A stretch of 64,000 nt of DNA from assembly GCF_003989665.1 (NCBI RefSeq), contig NZ_RZIJ01000008.1:124001-188000 (forward strand). The letters are read 5' to 3'. Shown piece after piece: positions 43,303 to 52,580 of the stretch (position 1 is the first letter of the stretch; each line of letters begins with the position of its first letter). The position numbers were made by a program, and so were the translations under genes. The notes beneath the pieces are model-generated. The model did no database searches. It worked only from the letters and a program-made list of their open reading frames with translations, and had not been told where the DNA came from. The stretch is from Azospirillum doebereinerae (GTDB lineage Bacteria > Pseudomonadota > Alphaproteobacteria > Azospirillales > Azospirillaceae).

Positions 43303-44586
43303 TCAGTTGATCAGCAGATGCGGCAGCCACATGGAGAAGTCGGGCACGTAGGTGACCAGACCCAAGGCCAGGATCAGCGCCGCGTAGAAGGGCAGGATGG
43401 TCTTCATCACCTCGCCCACCGAAATGCCGCCGATGGCGCAGCCGACGAACTGGGTGGTGCCGACCGGCGGGGTGTTCAGGCCCAGCGCGCAGTTGATCAG
43501 CATGACCATGCCGAACTGCACCGGGTCCATGCCGTAGGCCTGGGCGATGGGCAGGAAGATCGGCGTGCAGATCAGGATCGTGCTCGCCATGTCCATGAAG
43601 GTGCCCAGCACGAACAGGATGACGTTGATCATCAGGAAGATAACCCACGGGTTCGAGGAGAGATTGGACATCATCTCCCCCGTCAGCTCGGCGACGCCGT
43701 AGAGGGCCATCAGGTACTGGAACATGGTGGAGACGCCGATCAGCAGCAGCACCACGCCGGTGGTCTTCACCGCCTTGGTCGTCGCCAGCACGAACTTCTT
43801 CCAGCTCAGCGTGCGGTAGAGGAAGACCGTCAGCACCAGCGAATAGACCACCGCGACCGAGGCGCCCTCCGTCGCCGTGAAGATGCCCAGCAGGATGCCG
43901 CCGAGGATGATGGCGACCACGAACAGGCCGGGCAGGGCGGCGAGCAGCGAACGGGTGACCTCCGCCCAGCCGGGGAAGCGCCCGGCCGGATAGCCGCGCT
44001 TGACCGCCACGAAATAGGCCGCGGCCAGCATGCACACCGTCATCACCACCACCGGCATCAACCCGGCGGCGATCAGCGAGCCGATCGACACCTTGCCGCC
44101 GGCCGCCAGCGAATAGAGGATCAGGTTGTGGCTGGTCGGCATCAGCGCGCCCACCAGCGCCGCGTGCGTCGTCACGTTGACGGCGTAGTCGGTGTGGTAG
44201 CCCTCGCGCTTCATCATCGGGATCATCACCGATCCCATGGCCGACACGTCGGCCACCGGCGAGCCGGAGACGCCGCCGAACATCGTGCAGGCGACGACGT
44301 TCGCCATGCCCAGCCCGCCCCGGATGTGGCCGACCATGTTGCGGGCCAGCGTCACGATCTTGTCGGCGATGCCGCCGTGCAGCATCAGCTCGCCCGAGAA
44401 GACGAAGAAGGGGATGGCGAGGAAGGAGAAGATGTTCATGCCCGAGGTCATCTGCTGGAAGATGACGGCGTAGGGCAGCCCCTCGTACATGATGGTGAAC
44501 AGCGCCGACAGGCCGATGGCGAAGGCGACCGGCACGCCGAGGATCAGCAGCCCGAAAAAGGATACGGCTAGGACGGTCAGTTCCAT
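43303..44586 (-). CDS. TRAP transporter large membrane subunit (DctM-like)
   Basis: 427 residues with about twelve membrane segments (for example GVPVAFAIGLSALFTIMYEG, LIPMVVVMTVCMLAAAYF-type helices, ALILALGLVTYVPDF). The sequence is that of the DctM family, which carries acidic sugars or dicarboxylates using a sodium or proton gradient. It overlaps the small subunit gene by ten bases. Gene order (binding protein, small subunit, large subunit) is the usual one. Confidence 0.93.
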   Translation of the reverse strand: MELTVLAVSFFGLLILGVPVAFAIGLSALFTIMYEGLPYAVIFQQMTSGMNIFSFLAIPFFVFSGELMLHGGIADKIVTLARNMVGHIRGGLGMANVVACTMFGGVSGSPVADVSAMGSVMIPMMKREGYHTDYAVNVTTHAALVGALMPTSHNLILYSLAAGGKVSIGSLIAAGLMPVVVMTVCMLAAAYFVAVKRGYPAGRFPGWAEVTRSLLAALPGLFVVAIILGGILLGIFTATEGASVAVVYSLVLTVFLYRTLSWKKFVLATTKAVKTTGVVLLLIGVSTMFQYLMALYGVAELTGEMMSNLSSNPWVIFLMINVILFVLGTFMDMASTILICTPIFLPIAQAYGMDPVQFGMVMLINCALGLNTPPVGTTQFVGCAIGGISVGEVMKTILPFYAALILALGLVTYVPDFSMWLPHLLIN

Positions 44587-45116
44587 GTCGGCTCGACCTC
44601 TTCATGACGCAGGAGGGCGAGCGTGTGCTCGACCGAGAACAGCACGATCATCGCGCCGGACAGCGCCAGCGGGATGTAGCGCAGGATTTCTGGCAGCCCA
44701 AGGTTGGGGATCAGGAAGTTGGCGACCGACATCCCCAGGATCCAGCCGTTGCAGGCCATGGCGACGCCGAAGCCGGCGACCAGCAGATGGATCAGGATCT
44801 CGAACCAGTGCTGCACGTGCGCCGGCAGCAGGACGAGGATGGAATCCATGCCGATGTGGCCGGCGTCGCGCACCGCCACGGCGGCGCCCAGCATCGTGAC
44901 GTAAAGCACCAGCACCAGCGCCAGGCTTTCCGCCCAGGTCGGCGTCCGGTTGAATACGTAGCGCCCGACGACCTCGTAGAAGACGATTCCGACGATGCAC
45001 AGCAATCCGACGACCGCGATCACCGTGCTGACCCGCGCCAATCCTATGTTGAGCCGTGTCAGAAGCCGCCGGGGCTGCGCCCGGACGCCGTCTTCCACAA
45101 GGCAGTCCTGAATCAT
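44577..45116 (-). CDS. TRAP transporter small membrane subunit (DctQ-like)
   Basis: 179 residues with four membrane segments (VSTVIAVVGLLCIVGIVFYEVVG; LALVLVLYVTMLGAAVAVRDAG; HWFEILIHLLVAGFGVAM; IPLALSGAMIVLFSVEH). It belongs to the DctQ family and assembles with the large subunit. The gene begins with an ATG at 45116 and ends inside the start of the large-subunit gene. A hairpin precedes it, after the binding protein gene. Confidence 0.9.
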   Translation of the reverse strand: MIQDCLVEDGVRAQPRRLLTRLNIGLARVSTVIAVVGLLCIVGIVFYEVVGRYVFNRTPTWAESLALVLVLYVTMLGAAVAVRDAGHIGMDSILVLLPAHVQHWFEILIHLLVAGFGVAMACNGWILGMSVANFLIPNLGLPEILRYIPLALSGAMIVLFSVEHTLALLRHEEVEPTWN

Positions 45117-45151
45117 GGTCGCTCCTCATGGAACCCTTGGCGCTGAAACCG

Positions 45152-45175
45152 ACGGGCCGCCGTTGGACGGCCCGC
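45152..45175 (-). promoter_or_regulatory. intercistronic hairpin between the binding-protein and small-subunit genes
   Basis: CGGGCCG / CGGCCCG stem on a short loop in the 69-base gap. Such hairpins after a binding-protein gene usually stabilise its mRNA or reduce readthrough so that more binding protein than membrane subunit is made. Confidence 0.5.
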
Positions 45176-45185
45176 CGGTGCGCGG

Positions 45186-46181
45186 TTACTTCGTGTCCTG
45201 GATGCGCGTGACGAGGCTTTGCAGGGCCGGCGTGTCGGCGAACTTGGCGTAGACCGGCTTCATCGCGTCGATCAGTTCCTGCTTGTTGGCGATCTGCGTG
45301 ATCTGCGCGCCGCCGTCCTCGACCATCTTGCGCGACTTGATCTCGCGCTCGTCCCACAGCTTGCGCATGAAGGGCACCGAGTCCTTGGCGGCCTTGCGGA
45401 TCAGCGCCTGGTCGTCCTTCGACAGCTTGTCCCACACGACCTTGGAGAAGACGACGACCTCGGGGGCCAGCGAATGCTCGGTCAGGCTGTAGTATTTCGC
45501 CGCCTCGAAGTGGCGCGAGGATTCGTAGCTGGGCCAGTTGTTCTCGGCGCCGTCGACGATACCGGTCTTCAGCGCGGTGTAGACCTCGCCGTAGGGCATC
45601 GGGGTGGCGTTGGCGCCCAGCGCGGTCATCATGCCGACGAACAGCTCGGACGGCTGCACCCGGATCTTGAGGCCCTTGAAGTCGGCCAGCGAGGTGATCG
45701 GCTTCTTCACCGTGTAGAAGGAGCGCGCGCCGCTGTCGTAGAAGGCCAGCCCGATCAGGCCCTGGTTTTCCATCGACTTCAGGATGTCGTCGCCGACCGG
45801 GCCGTCCAGCACCGTGCGCATGTGCTTGGTGTCGCGGAAGATGAAGGGCAGGACGGTGACGATGGTCTCCGGCACCACGCTGTTCAGCGCGCCGACGTTG
45901 ATGCGCATCATGTCCAGACCGCCGAGCCGCAACTGCTCGATGGTGTCCTTCTCGGTGCCGAGCGCGCCCGAGGCGAAGACGCGGATGCCGAGCTTGCCGT
46001 TGGTCTGCTCGGACAGCGCCTTGCCCATCTGCTTGACCGCCTCGACGGTCGGGTAGTCGGCCGGGTGGATGTCGGCGGAGCGGAAGTCGCGGGCCAGCGC
46101 CGCCGGCGCCGTCAGCGCGATCGTGGCGCCGAAGGTCAGGGCCGCCGCCGCGACGGTCAGGGAACGAAACAACCCGGTCAT
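45186..46181 (-). CDS. TRAP transporter periplasmic binding protein, uronate type (DctP family)
   Basis: 331 residues with a signal peptide ending at ALA-RD. The sequence follows the DctP fold: GKLGIRVFASGALGTEKDTIEQLRLGGLDMM, LKIRVQPSELFVGMM (binding Arg), and GAENNWPSYESSRHFEAAKYY. The ENN-W-P-S-Y-E-S-S-R-H segment is typical of TRAP proteins that bind D-glucuronate or D-galacturonate, as I recall them. The start at 46181 has GGAGGAG upstream. Ligand: a hexuronate or unsaturated oligogalacturonide, supported by neighbours. Confidence 0.88.
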   Translation of the reverse strand: MTGLFRSLTVAAAALTFGATIALTAPAALARDFRSADIHPADYPTVEAVKQMGKALSEQTNGKLGIRVFASGALGTEKDTIEQLRLGGLDMMRINVGALNSVVPETIVTVLPFIFRDTKHMRTVLDGPVGDDILKSMENQGLIGLAFYDSGARSFYTVKKPITSLADFKGLKIRVQPSELFVGMMTALGANATPMPYGEVYTALKTGIVDGAENNWPSYESSRHFEAAKYYSLTEHSLAPEVVVFSKVVWDKLSKDDQALIRKAAKDSVPFMRKLWDEREIKSRKMVEDGGAQITQIANKQELIDAMKPVYAKFADTPALQSLVTRIQDTK

Positions 46182-46692
46182 CAACGTCTCCTCCATTGTT
46201 ATTGGCGCGCGCCAAGGCTGGGCCATGGCCGCGCGAGCGGCTTTCGGTCTTGCGAAGCGTCGGAACGGCGGGCCGGGAAGGCCGGCGCGAGCCTCTGTGG
46301 ATGCCTAAAAGATTCAACCATAAGAGGATCCCGACAATCCGTGCGCCGCCGTACGGCCGTTCTGTCAGACAACCGGACCGAAATTCCCTGTCGGTTCACG
46401 GTGTGTCTTCAGTCGGATTGTGGATCCTCCTTATTTCTTTCTTAGTCTTTTGTCGGCTTTGATGGCGCTGTCGGAAAAGTGTCTGTTCCGGGACCCTGGC
46501 CGTTCTTTGGCCCATGGCCGGCGCAGCGCACACTCTGTTCTTTGGTGCATCCGTATCGTTGGCATTGCTGATGATCACTCTAGCCATGTTGCGCCTAAGT
46601 GGTCAAGTGGTAAGATGACTTGGTGCGATGAGATCCGCAAAGGGCCGTCGCGGTCCGTGCTCCGGCTCAAGGCCGGTTTGGGGGAGGAAGAG
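46182..46692. other. 510-base intergenic region with divergent promoters
   Basis: Holds the promoters of the TRAP operon and the chemoreceptor gene. At 46363-46371 is the palindrome TGTCAGACA, flanked as TCTGTCAGACAAC. The part 46380-46680 is richer in A and T. No gene is supported; the ORFs here are chance frames. Confidence 0.5.
46363..46371. promoter_or_regulatory. GntR-type palindrome upstream of the TRAP genes
   Basis: TGTC-A-GACA, 182 bases upstream of the binding-protein start. The reverse strand reads TTGTCTGACAG, sharing TTGTCTG with the site before the FadR-type regulator at 41911. It is a candidate operator for that regulator. Confidence 0.4.
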
Positions 46693-48861
46693 ATGTCATA
46701 CATCGCGACTGGCAGCGGCGCTCCCGAGGCCGCCGGGCGCTGGTATTCCGGTCTGCGCGGCAAGCTTATGATCGCCATCGGCGTCGTGCTGTCGGGCACC
46801 CTGATCGCGGCGGCGGTGGCGCTGGCCGGCTACGGCAACGTGCGCAGCACCATCGACGTCATCGTCGGGCAGGCCGTGCCCGCCATGAAGGAGGGCATGG
46901 GCGTTGCCCAGCAAGCCGAGCGTCTGGTGGCGCTCGCCCCGGCCCTGTCCTCGGTCGCCGATCCCAAGGAGCGCGAGACGGTGTCCGCCCGCATCCGCCA
47001 AGCCAAGGAGGAGTTCGCCGTCCGGCTCGACCGGCTGCGCGCCGCCGGGGCCGGCGGCGACCGGCTCGGCGCCATCGAGGAGGCGTCGAAGGCGCTGCTC
47101 GGCAACCTTGCCCAGCTCGACGCGGCCGCTGCCGACCGCGTGGCGCAGGCGAGCCTGCGGGGCGAGCTGCTGCCCCGGATGCTGGGCGCCGACGGCCAGA
47201 TCCAGAAATTCATGGCCCCCTGGCGCACCGTGATCGCCAGCGAGGAGGAGCAGGCGCGCGACACCCTGGCCGCCCCCTCCTCCAGCCCGGACGACCTGCG
47301 CCGCGCCGCCGCCACCCTGATCGACGTGGCCAAGCGCGCCAAGCCGCTCGCCTCGGTGATCGAGGAGTCCGGCAACGCCCGCAACATGCTGCTGGAGGCG
47401 TCGGGCACGAGCGAGGAGCAGCGGCTGGTCATCATCGAGACCCGGCTCGGCCTCGTCCTCGCCAATCTGGAGGACGCTGCCGCGCAGCTTCCCGAAAAGC
47501 TGGCCGAGGTCGCCACCGCGCAGGCCGGGGTGCTGCGGGCGACGGCGCTGGGCAAGGACGGGCTGATCGAGGCGCGCGGCAAGGAACTCGAGATCCTCAA
47601 CCGCTCGCGCGCGCTGGTGGAGGGCAACCACGCGTTGGCCGAAACCCTGGCCGCCGGCATCGCCGGGATGGTGCAGGAGCAGGAGACCGGCATCGCCGCC
47701 GCCAGCGGCGCCACCGGGCGCATGCTGGACAACAGCCGCCTGACCCAGATCGCCGTCAGCGTGGTCAGCATCGTCGTGTCGATCCTGGTCGTCTGGCTCT
47801 ACGTCGGGCGCAGCGTGGTGCAGCGCCTAATGACGCTGAAAAGCGGCATGCGGCGCATCGCGTCGGGCGACCTCGACGCCGACATCGCGCTCGACGGGCG
47901 CGACGAGATCGCCGAGATGGGGGCCGCGCTGCGCGTGTTCCGCGACACCGCGCGCGAGGTCGAGATCACCCGCGCCCAGGCCGAGAGCGACCGCGTCAAG
48001 GCGGCCGGCGAGCGGCGTCAGGCGATGCTGACCATCGCCGACCAGTTCGAGAGCGGCGTGAAGATGGTGGTGGAGACCGTGTCCGCCGCCGCGACCCAGA
48101 TGCACCAGACCGCCTCGACCATGGTGGAGACGGCGCAGGACACCTCGCGTCAGGCCGGCAGCGCGGCGGCGGCGGCGGAGCAAGCGTCGAGCAACGTCGA
48201 CAGCGCGGCCTCGGCGGCGCATGAGCTGTCGCTGTCGATCACCGAGATCTCGCGTCAGGTCACCGAATCGGCGACCATCGCGGGCCAAGCGGCGCGCGAC
48301 GCCGAGCGCACCGACGCGACCATGCGCGAGTTGAACGGGGCGGCGGCGCGGATCGGCGCGGTGCTGGATCTCATCACCGACATCGCCGGGCAGACCAATT
48401 TGCTGGCGCTCAACGCGACCATCGAGGCGGCCCGCGCCGGGGAGGCCGGCAAGGGCTTCGCCGTCGTCGCCAGCGAGGTCAAGCAGCTGGCGAGCCAGAC
48501 GGCGAAGGCCACCGACCAGATCGCCAGCCAGATCGGCGCCATGCAGTCGGCGACCGGCGACGCGGTGGAGGCGATCCGCACCATCGGCGCCACCATCGCC
48601 CGCCTGAACGACATCGCCACCGGCATCGCCGCGGCGGTGGAGGAGCAGGGCGCCGCCACGGCGGAGATCGCCCGCAACGTCCAACAGGCGGCGGGCGGCA
48701 CGGCGCAGGCGTCGGAGAACATCGGCATGGTGCGCAACGCCGCCGGCCAGACCGGTCAGTCGGCGCAGGCGGTCCTGTCGGTGGCCGGGCAGGTGTCGAA
48801 CGAGACCTCGCACCTGCTGCAACAGATCGAGCGCTTCCTGAACCAGGTCCGCTCGGCGTGA
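46693..48861 (+). CDS. methyl-accepting chemotaxis protein
   Basis: 722 residues: membrane segment at 23-46, a helical periplasmic ligand domain of about 300 residues, second membrane segment at about 350-372, HAMP (about 373-430) and a cytoplasmic signalling domain with the conserved tip ([41 protein letters not shown]). The ligand domain has no Pfam-type family I can name. The ATG at 46693 has GGGGAGGAAG upstream. Position next to the uronate TRAP suggests a pathway-linked attractant, but that is inference. No CheR-binding pentapeptide ends the protein. Confidence 0.93.
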   Translation: MSYIATGSGAPEAAGRWYSGLRGKLMIAIGVVLSGTLIAAAVALAGYGNVRSTIDVIVGQAVPAMKEGMGVAQQAERLVALAPALSSVADPKERETVSARIRQAKEEFAVRLDRLRAAGAGGDRLGAIEEASKALLGNLAQLDAAAADRVAQASLRGELLPRMLGADGQIQKFMAPWRTVIASEEEQARDTLAAPSSSPDDLRRAAATLIDVAKRAKPLASVIEESGNARNMLLEASGTSEEQRLVIIETRLGLVLANLEDAAAQLPEKLAEVATAQAGVLRATALGKDGLIEARGKELEILNRSRALVEGNHALAETLAAGIAGMVQEQETGIAAASGATGRMLDNSRLTQIAVSVVSIVVSILVVWLYVGRSVVQRLMTLKSGMRRIASGDLDADIALDGRDEIAEMGAALRVFRDTAREVEITRAQAESDRVKAAGERRQAMLTIADQFESGVKMVVETVSAAATQMHQTASTMVETAQDTSRQAGSAAAAAEQASSNVDSAASAAHELSLSITEISRQVTESATIAGQAARDAERTDATMRELNGAAARIGAVLDLITDIAGQTNLLALNATIEAARAGEAGKGFAVVASEVKQLASQTAKATDQIASQIGAMQSATGDAVEAIRTIGATIARLNDIATGIAAAVEEQGAATAEIARNVQQAAGGTAQASENIGMVRNAAGQTGQSAQAVLSVAGQVSNETSHLLQQIERFLNQVRSA

Positions 48862-48868
48862 CGAGGTG

Positions 48869-48902
48869 GAGCCCTTCTCCCCCCTTGAGGGGAGAGGGGC
48901 TT
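48869..48902. terminator. bidirectional terminator from a short type A element
   Basis: GAGCCCTTCTCC / GGGGAGAGGGGCTT hairpin-like palindrome between the converging chemoreceptor and kdgD genes. Confidence 0.65.
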
Positions 48903-48922
48903 GTTTGCGCCATCAAACCTTT

Positions 48923-49834
48923 CTACTGCGGGCCCAGCGCCTCGATCAGCGCGCCCAGCGCCGCGCATTCCTCTTCGCCGCAGTCGATCAGCGGGGTGCG
49001 CACCGGGCCGGCGTCGCGGCCGACCAGACGGGCGCCGGCCTTCACGATGCTGACCGCGTAGCCGGCCCGCCGCTTGCGGATCGCCGCGTAGGGGATGAAG
49101 AAGTCGTCCATCAAGCGGTTGACCGTCGCGTCGTCGCCCGCGATCACCGCGCGGTAGAAGTCCAGCGCGGTGCGCGGGATGAAGTTGAACACCGCCGACG
49201 AATAGACCGGCACGCCGATGGCGTTGTAGGCGCTGGCGAAGAACTCCGCCGTCGGCAGGCCGCCGAGGTAGCAGAACCGGTCGCCCATGCGGCGGCGGAC
49301 CCGCAGCATCAGTTCCAGATCGCCGATCCCGTCCTTGAATCCGATCAGGTTCGGGCAGCGCTCGGCCAGACGCGCCAGCGAGTCCGGCCCAAGCCGGCAG
49401 ACCCCCCGGTTGTAGACGATCACCCCGATGCCGACCGATCCGCAGATTGCCGCGACGTGGCGGGCGACGCCCTCCTCGTCGGCCTCGGTCAGGTAATGCG
49501 GCAGCACCAGCAGCCCGGCGGCGCCCAGCGATTCCGCCCGGCGCGCCAGTTGGATCGCCAGCCGCGTGCCGTAGCCGGTGCCGGCGATGATGGGAACCTG
49601 TCCGCCGCTCGCCTCGACCGCCGTGCCGACGACCGCGCCGTACTCGTCGGGCTCCAGGGAGAAGAACTCGCCGGTTCCCCCGGCGGCGAACAGCGCGCTC
49701 GCCCCGTAGGGCGCCAGCCACTCCAGGCGACGGGCGTAGCCGGCGGCGTCGAAGGCGCCGTCGGCGGTGAAATCGGTCACGGGAAACGACAACAGGCCGG
49801 ACGACAGCGCGGCCTTGAGGGCTTGCGGCTCCAT
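48923..49834 (-). CDS. kdgD: 5-dehydro-4-deoxyglucarate dehydratase
   Basis: 303-residue DHDPS-family enzyme, EC 4.2.1.41 type, converting 5-dehydro-4-deoxyglucarate to 2,5-dioxopentanoate with loss of CO2 and water. K167 (IGFKDGIGD) is the Schiff-base lysine and Y141 (IVYNRG) the general acid. The [13 protein letters not shown]-terminal loop and the length match. It lies 35 bases after the aldehyde dehydrogenase gene, which takes its product to 2-oxoglutarate. It represents the oxidative branch of uronate/aldarate use. Confidence 0.92.
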   Translation of the reverse strand: MEPQALKAALSSGLLSFPVTDFTADGAFDAAGYARRLEWLAPYGASALFAAGGTGEFFSLEPDEYGAVVGTAVEASGGQVPIIAGTGYGTRLAIQLARRAESLGAAGLLVLPHYLTEADEEGVARHVAAICGSVGIGVIVYNRGVCRLGPDSLARLAERCPNLIGFKDGIGDLELMLRVRRRMGDRFCYLGGLPTAEFFASAYNAIGVPVYSSAVFNFIPRTALDFYRAVIAGDDATVNRLMDDFFIPYAAIRKRRAGYAVSIVKAGARLVGRDAGPVRTPLIDCGEEECAALGALIEALGPQ

Positions 49835-49869
49835 GGGGAAGGGGGACCTTTCGGGGGTGGAGCGCCGGC

Positions 49870-51318
49870 TCACTCCATGGGAAGCTCGGCGACGGTCTTG
49901 TTGACGAGATAGGCGTCCAGCCCTTCCGCGCCGCCCTCGCTGCCGTAGCCGCTTTCCTTCACCCCGCCGAAGGGCGCCTCCGCGAAGGCGATCCCGTAGC
50001 TGTTCAGCCCGACCAGCCCGCTTTCCAGCCCGTCCGACAGATCGGCGGCCCGACGGGAGGAACGGGTGAAGGCGTAGGCGGCGAGCCCCTGCGGCAGCCG
50101 GTTGGCCTCCCGCAGCGCCTCGTCCAGCGTGGAGAAGCGGTTGACCAGGGCCAGGGGGCCGAAGGGTTCGACCGACATGGCGTCGGCGTCGAGGGGCACG
50201 TCGGCCAGGACGGTCGGCTGGAAGAACAGGCCGGGGCCGTCGATACGGCGCCCTCCGGCGAGACAGCGGGCGCCCCGGTCGCGGGCGTCGCCGATCAGGC
50301 GCTCCATGGCGTCGACGCGCCGCCGGTTGGACAGCGGCCCGACCTGCACCGCCGGGTCGCGCCCGTCCCCGACGGTCAGCGCGCGGGCGGCCTCGGCGAA
50401 GCGGGTGGTGAAGCGGTCGAACAGCGTGTCATGAACCAGGAAGCGGGTGGGGGAGATGCAGATCTGCCCGGCGTTGCGGAACTTGGCCGCCACCGACAGG
50501 GCGGCGACGGCATCGGCGTCGACGTCCTCGCAGACGATCACCGGAGCGTGGCCGCCCAGCTCCATGATGACCGGCTTCACGCCTTCCGCCGCCAGACCGG
50601 CGATGCGGGCGCCGACGGCGGCGGAGCCGGTGAAGGAGATCTTGCGGATGACCGGCGAGCGGATCAGCCGTTCCGCCACCTCGGCCGGGTCGCCGAACAC
50701 CACGTTCAGCACGCCCAGCGGCAGGCCGGAATCGTCCAGCGCGCGGGCCAGCTCCAGCGCGGTCGCCGGGGTTTCCTCGGCCGGTTTCAGGATGCAGGAG
50801 CAGCCGGCCGCCAGCGCGGCGGCGATCTTGCGGGCCGGGGTGATGGCCGGGAAATTCCAGGGCGTGAAGGCGGCGATGGGGCCGACCGGCTCGCGCAGGG
50901 CGGTCAGCCGGCCGCCGCGCTGGCGGGCCGGGATGACGCGGCCGCAGGCGCGGCGGCCCTCGTCGGCGAACCAGTCGAACATGTCGGCGGCGCCGTTGAC
51001 CTCCGCCCGCGCCTCGGCCAGCGGCTTGCCCTGCTCCAGCGTCAGGACCAGTGCGATGCGGTCCAGGCGCTCGCGGATCAGATCGGCGGCGCGGCGCAGC
51101 AACTTGGCGCGGTCATAGGCCGGAACCTTGCGCCATGTCCGGAAGCCCTGGCGGGCTGACTCCAGCGCGGCGTCGAGATCGGCGAATCCTGCGAGCGGCA
51201 GATGCGCCAGAATCTCCCCGGTGGCGGGGTTCGCAACCGGCGCAAGGGCCGCGTCGGACGGCGCCAGCCAGTCGCCGTCGATGAACAAGCCAAGGTCCCC
51301 ATAGGCGTGGTGTGCCAT
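49870..51318 (-). CDS. alpha-ketoglutaric semialdehyde dehydrogenase (ALDH family)
   Basis: 482-residue aldehyde dehydrogenase. N155 (WNFP), K178 (KPAEETP), E253 ([10 protein letters not shown]) and C287 (GQICISP) form the catalytic set. It is paired with kdgD, so the likely reaction is 2,5-dioxopentanoate to 2-oxoglutarate. It resembles the type II alpha-ketoglutaric semialdehyde dehydrogenases linked to D-glucarate/D-galactarate in Azospirillum, and also succinate semialdehyde dehydrogenases; gene order decides. The ATG at 51318 has GGGAGAG upstream. A divergent GntR regulator follows. Confidence 0.88.
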   Translation of the reverse strand: MAHHAYGDLGLFIDGDWLAPSDAALAPVANPATGEILAHLPLAGFADLDAALESARQGFRTWRKVPAYDRAKLLRRAADLIRERLDRIALVLTLEQGKPLAEARAEVNGAADMFDWFADEGRRACGRVIPARQRGGRLTALREPVGPIAAFTPWNFPAITPARKIAAALAAGCSCILKPAEETPATALELARALDDSGLPLGVLNVVFGDPAEVAERLIRSPVIRKISFTGSAAVGARIAGLAAEGVKPVIMELGGHAPVIVCEDVDADAVAALSVAAKFRNAGQICISPTRFLVHDTLFDRFTTRFAEAARALTVGDGRDPAVQVGPLSNRRRVDAMERLIGDARDRGARCLAGGRRIDGPGLFFQPTVLADVPLDADAMSVEPFGPLALVNRFSTLDEALREANRLPQGLAAYAFTRSSRRAADLSDGLESGLVGLNSYGIAFAEAPFGGVKESGYGSEGGAEGLDAYLVNKTVAELPME

Positions 51319-51441
51319 GACGCTCTCCCAGTGAAAGCGGCCCGTGGGTCGGACGGACCTGTCCGGCCCCCTTGGTTTTGCGCAGCGTCCGCGACCGGAC
51401 AGGGATCGGCGGCGTGCCGGGGCTCGGCTGGTCCAAGCCTT

Positions 51442-51465
51442 ACACGACATCGTGTCGTCATACAA
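51442..51465. promoter_or_regulatory. nested palindrome between the ALDH gene and its divergent GntR regulator
   Basis: ACACGA-CA-TCGTGT (51442-51455) next to CGTCATACAA, whose reverse strand TTGTATGACG resembles sites of the FadR/GntR subfamily. It lies in the 270-base gap shared by both promoters, a good place for repression of both. Confidence 0.5.
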
Positions 51466-51590
51466 GTGAGTCCTTCCATAAGGCGGACTGTCCGCTTGTT
51501 CCGCCATCTCTCTTGTAACTTGACATGACGAGTGATATCGAAGGGGAAAGAGGGCGGCGTGGCCGACTCTCTGTGGAGGGAAAGCAAAGC

Positions 51591-52313
51591 ATGAGCTTGC
51601 AGCGGCGGGAGACCTTGACCTCCCAACTGGTGACGGCGCTGCGGGCGCGGATCGAGGGTGGGGAGTTCCCGCCGGGCGCCAAGCTGCCCAGCGAACACGA
51701 GCTGATCGAATCCTTCGGCGTCAGCCGCACCGTGGTGCGCGAGGCGGTCGCGACCTTGAAGGCCGGTGGGCTGGTGGCGACGCGGCAGGGGGTCGGGGCC
51801 TTCGTTCAGGCGCCCACGGCAGCCCCGCCCTTCCGCATCGACGAGGCCGATCTCGGCGTCGTCTACGAGGTGATGTCGGTGCTGGAACTGCGCATCGGCA
51901 TCGAGACGGAGGCGGCGGCGCTCGCCGCCCAGCGCCGCAAGGACACCCACCTCGCCGCGATGCGCGACGCGCTGGAACGGATCGCGGCGGCGGTCGAGGC
52001 GGGGGAGGACGCGGTGTCCCACGACCTCGACTTCCACCGCGCCATCGCCGAGGCGACCGGCAACCGCTACATGCTGGAGCTGTTCCAGTATCTGGGATCG
52101 GTGCTGATCCCGCGCACCCATGTGCAGACCTTCCGCCTCGCCTCGGAGCCGCGCGAGGCCTATCTGCGCCGCATCAACGACGAGCATTGGGGCCTGTTCG
52201 ACGCCATCCTCCGCCAGGACGGCGACGCCGCCAGAGCCGCGATGCGCCTGCACCTGACCGGCAGCCGCGAACGGCTGCGGGCCTATTGGGAAGCCAAGGG
52301 CGGGCAGGGTTAA
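51591..52313 (+). CDS. FadR-type GntR-family regulator of the kdgD/ALDH genes
   Basis: 240 residues: helix-turn-helix at about 10-70 (AKLPSEHELIESFGVSRTVVREAVATLKAGGLVATRQG) and FCD domain with D-x-D-F-H-R-A-I-A-E-A-T-G-N and late H-residue motifs (DEHWGLFDAILRQD, RLHLTGSRERL). It is divergent from the ALDH-kdgD operon, so it probably represses it and responds to an aldarate. The ATG at 51591 follows GGAGGG; an upstream ATG at 51525 has no such site. Confidence 0.88.
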   Translation: MSLQRRETLTSQLVTALRARIEGGEFPPGAKLPSEHELIESFGVSRTVVREAVATLKAGGLVATRQGVGAFVQAPTAAPPFRIDEADLGVVYEVMSVLELRIGIETEAAALAAQRRKDTHLAAMRDALERIAAAVEAGEDAVSHDLDFHRAIAEATGNRYMLELFQYLGSVLIPRTHVQTFRLASEPREAYLRRINDEHWGLFDAILRQDGDAARAAMRLHLTGSRERLRAYWEAKGGQG

Positions 52314-52477
52314 GTGATTGTCCGTTAAGCGCCACAAGCGGGCTTTTGCGCTACTTGTGCGGATGGCGCCCCACTGGAGACGTTACAGCCCATCACACAA
52401 TGTCCCGTCAAGACACCTCAACCCGGTCCGATCCCAGCCACACTCATAGTCGGCCAGTTCCTCGAGCACTTAGGGTT

Positions 52478-52531
52478 TTACCTTGCTCCGACTATCTGGG
52501 ACGTATCGGCCGAAAGTGTTACCTTGCTACG
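52478..52531 (+). promoter_or_regulatory. direct repeat before the PocR-kinase gene
   Basis: TTACCTTGCTCCG at 52478 and TTACCTTGCTACG at 52519, 41 bases apart, i.e. about four helical turns. It lies 50-100 bases before the start codon, in a position for an activator or promoter control. Nothing else is known. Confidence 0.4.
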
Positions 52532-52580
52532 GTGTGAATGCTGGGCCTCTTTGCTTGCCCTCTAAGCCGGAGCGGATGCC

